64,000 nt of DNA, taken from the NCBI RefSeq assembly GCF_030272615.1, contig NC_081407.1, positions 102,655,897 through 102,719,896 of the forward strand, read 5' to 3'. Shown here piece after piece: positions 62,413 through 64,000 of the stretch. The notes under the pieces are model-generated. The model was not told where the DNA came from and searched no databases. It worked only from the letters and a program-made list of their open reading frames with translations. Each line of letters opens with the position of its first letter. The stretch's first letter is position 1. Source of the DNA: Cryptomeria japonica (taxonomy: Eukaryota > Streptophyta > Pinopsida > Cupressales > Cupressaceae). Both the position numbers and the translations under genes were made by a program.

Positions 62413-63642
62413 AACAATTAGATGTGAAAATAGATTTTCTCCATGGAGATTTCGAGGAGGAAATTTACATGTTGCAACCACAGGGATATGAGGTCAAAGG
62501 TAAGGAGAACTTGGTGTGCAGGTTGAAGAAAAGTTTGTATGGCCTAAAGCAAGCACCCTGACAATGGTATTTAAAATTTGATAGTTTCATGGCTGAACAT
62601 GATTATCATAGATGTCATTCTGATCATTGTGTATATTTTAAGAGATTTGATAATGGCAGTTATATTATTCTATTGCTTTATGTTGATGACATGCTTGTTG
62701 CTGGGTCTAACATGCAACATATAAATGATCTTAAACAGAAATTAGCCAAGTCATTTGCTATGAAGGATTTGGGTGCAGCTAAGAAAATTCTTGGTATGAG
62801 GATTACATGGGATAGGAAAAATAGAACCTTGAATTTGTCCCAAAGCGAGTATATAAAGAAGGTGTTGAAAATATTTAACATGTAGGATGCAAAAGCAGTT
62901 AGTACATCTTTGGCTAGTCATTTCAAATTGACTAAGGAGATGTGCCCAAAGGCACAGGAAGAGGTTGATAAAATGTCTAACATCCTGTATTCATCAACTA
63001 TTGGCAGTTTGATGTATGCAATGGTATGCACCAAGCCAAATATTGCACATGCAGTGGGAGTTGTGAGTAGGTTTATGAGTAATCCGGCTATGGAACATTG
63101 GAATGCTGTGAAATGGATTCTTCGGTATTTGAAAGGAACTACTACGAAGGCATTATGTTTCAAAAGATCTAATGCCGCTCTGAGTGGATTTGTTGACTCT
63201 GATCTGGTGGGTGATATTGATTCACGGAGGAGTACTATAGGGTATGTTTTTACTATAGAGGGAACTGCAGTGAGTTGGATTTCTAGGCTGCAAAAGGTTG
63301 TTGCACTTTCAACCACTGAAGTTGAGTATGTTGCTGCTACAGAAGCTAGCAAGGAGATGATTTGGTTACAATGTTTTCTAGAGGAATTGGGTCAAACATA
63401 GGAGGATCACCCCATTGTATACTGATAGCCAGAGTGCCATTCATCTTGTGAAGAACTCTGCTTTTCATTCAAGGACAAAGCACATTCAGCTCAGGTACCA
63501 CTTCATCCGGACTATTTTGGAGGAGGGTCAGTTACGGCTTGAGAAGATTCACATAAGTGAGAATCTTGCCGATATGTTCATGAAGGTAGTTCCACAAGAG
63601 AAGCTGATTTCTTCATCAGTTTCTATTGGTCTTCTTGATTGA
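62403..63642 (+). pseudogene. Copia RT/RNase H, duplicated 3' half
   Basis: Same RT (LLYVDDMLVAGS) and RNase H blocks as the first copy, with the same disabling changes: TGA after QAP, TAG after FNM, TAG after GQT and the shift before TDSQSAIHL. It keeps CAG and CGG codons (KHIQLRYHF, FIRTIL) where the first copy has TAG and CTG. It cannot be expressed: it has no 5' half of pol and lies out of frame with the ORF before it. Confidence 0.92.
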
Positions 63643-63778
63643 TAATTGTGGAATGTATACCAGTTGAGTCCTAGTGTTTTTTCCAGTGGATGTTGCATGT
63701 ACAGTGGTGTCGTGTAGTTTCAGTCTCCAAGTGGGAGATTGTTTGGTGTGGAGCCTGATCAGTCTCCAAGTGGGAGAT

Positions 63779-64000
63779 TGTTGAAATGTGGTGACTGATC
63801 AACAAAGTACTATACACTCAGCATGTATCCTCGCTAGGGTTTGGGGGCGGTAGCCCCCGAGAAAATTTTTTTTTTGCCATTTTTTTGTTGATGAAAGCCG
63901 ATATTGTAATAAAACCCTAAAAAGGCCAACTTTGTTTTTTGCCCTAAAAATGCATGTTATAAGCGGCTGGGATGCTTAAGGCATTGTAAGGTTGATGTAC
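63779..64000 (+). repeat. Copia 3' LTR, duplicate copy (cut by window edge)
   Basis: TGTTGAAATGTGGTGAC.. identical to 57152-57373 as far as I can read it. Preceded by the same duplicated PPT. Confidence 0.9.

Larger units (their letters stand above)
62403..64000 (+). repeat. Direct duplicate of 55776-57373
   Basis: Aligned at a constant offset of 6,627 bp with no gaps; I count about seven substitutions in 1,598 bp. The duplicate begins abruptly within the RT coding region and continues to the window edge, 222 bp into the 3' LTR. Confidence 0.93.

Noticed and set aside
62403-64000. Second independent copia insertion
   Set aside because: No 5' part, no target duplication, same disabling mutations and constant offset; duplication explains it better.
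59275-64000. Functional chimeric retrotransposon (gag of one element, pol of another)
   Set aside because: The junction is out of frame and gag and pol both contain stops; the apparent fusion is a duplication breakpoint.

Overview
The window is nuclear DNA of a land plant with a large, transposon-filled genome. The evidence is Ty3/gypsy and Ty1/copia retrotransposons with plant-type tRNA-Met primer sites, an L1-type LINE with an RNase H domain, a tRNA-derived SINE, and fragments of plant receptor-like genes. A gymnosperm is my guess from the style of the LTRs and the proportion of repeats; the sequence does not prove it. I see no intact protein-coding gene. Every sizeable reading frame is broken by stops or frameshifts, and most of the stops are TAG or TGA, as expected from decay of methylated cytosines.

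Layout. 1-5400 (minus strand): decayed Ty3/gypsy element cut by the window edge (RT, G-patch linker, protease, gag, then a 24-25 bp tandem repeat in its leader). 7104-9486 (plus): decayed unknown ORF of about 790 codons. 10809-11400: 46-51 bp tandem repeat. 13837-44342: a nest of insertions. A 1.26-kb solo LTR (TSD CAACA) was split by a very large DNA transposon (14425-43670, 29-bp inverted ends, TSD CATG). The transposon carries a multi-exon transposase gene (plus), a four-exon gene of unknown function (minus), a 230-250 bp repeat block and about 10.5 kb of a palindromic 150-bp satellite. Three further elements landed inside it: an 8-kb LINE in the transposase coding sequence (15-bp TSD), a 988-bp non-autonomous relative of the transposon (TTAA site) and a SINE (19-bp TSD). 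45195-45870 and 49063-49797: fragments of receptor kinase and LRR receptor-like genes. 52706-57554: Ty1/copia element with both LTRs, PBS, gag-pol and PPT. 57560-58990: degenerate short repeats. 59275-62402: LTR, PBS, four-knuckle gag and an unknown ORF of a second retroelement. 62403-64000: near-identical copy of 55776-57373.

How the parts fit. The large transposon is the most interesting object. Its transposase has motifs that I associate with Sola-like DDD transposases (family name not verified), and the 4-bp palindromic target sites (CATG, TTAA) fit that idea. The minus-strand gene has clean phase-0 splice sites and lies between repeats built on the same short motif. It may be the element's second protein, possibly transcribed from a TATA-containing leader next to the right end, in which case the satellite would lie in its first intron. 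The 62403 junction is best read as the breakpoint of a 6,627-bp tandem duplication, because the two copies share the same disabling mutations.
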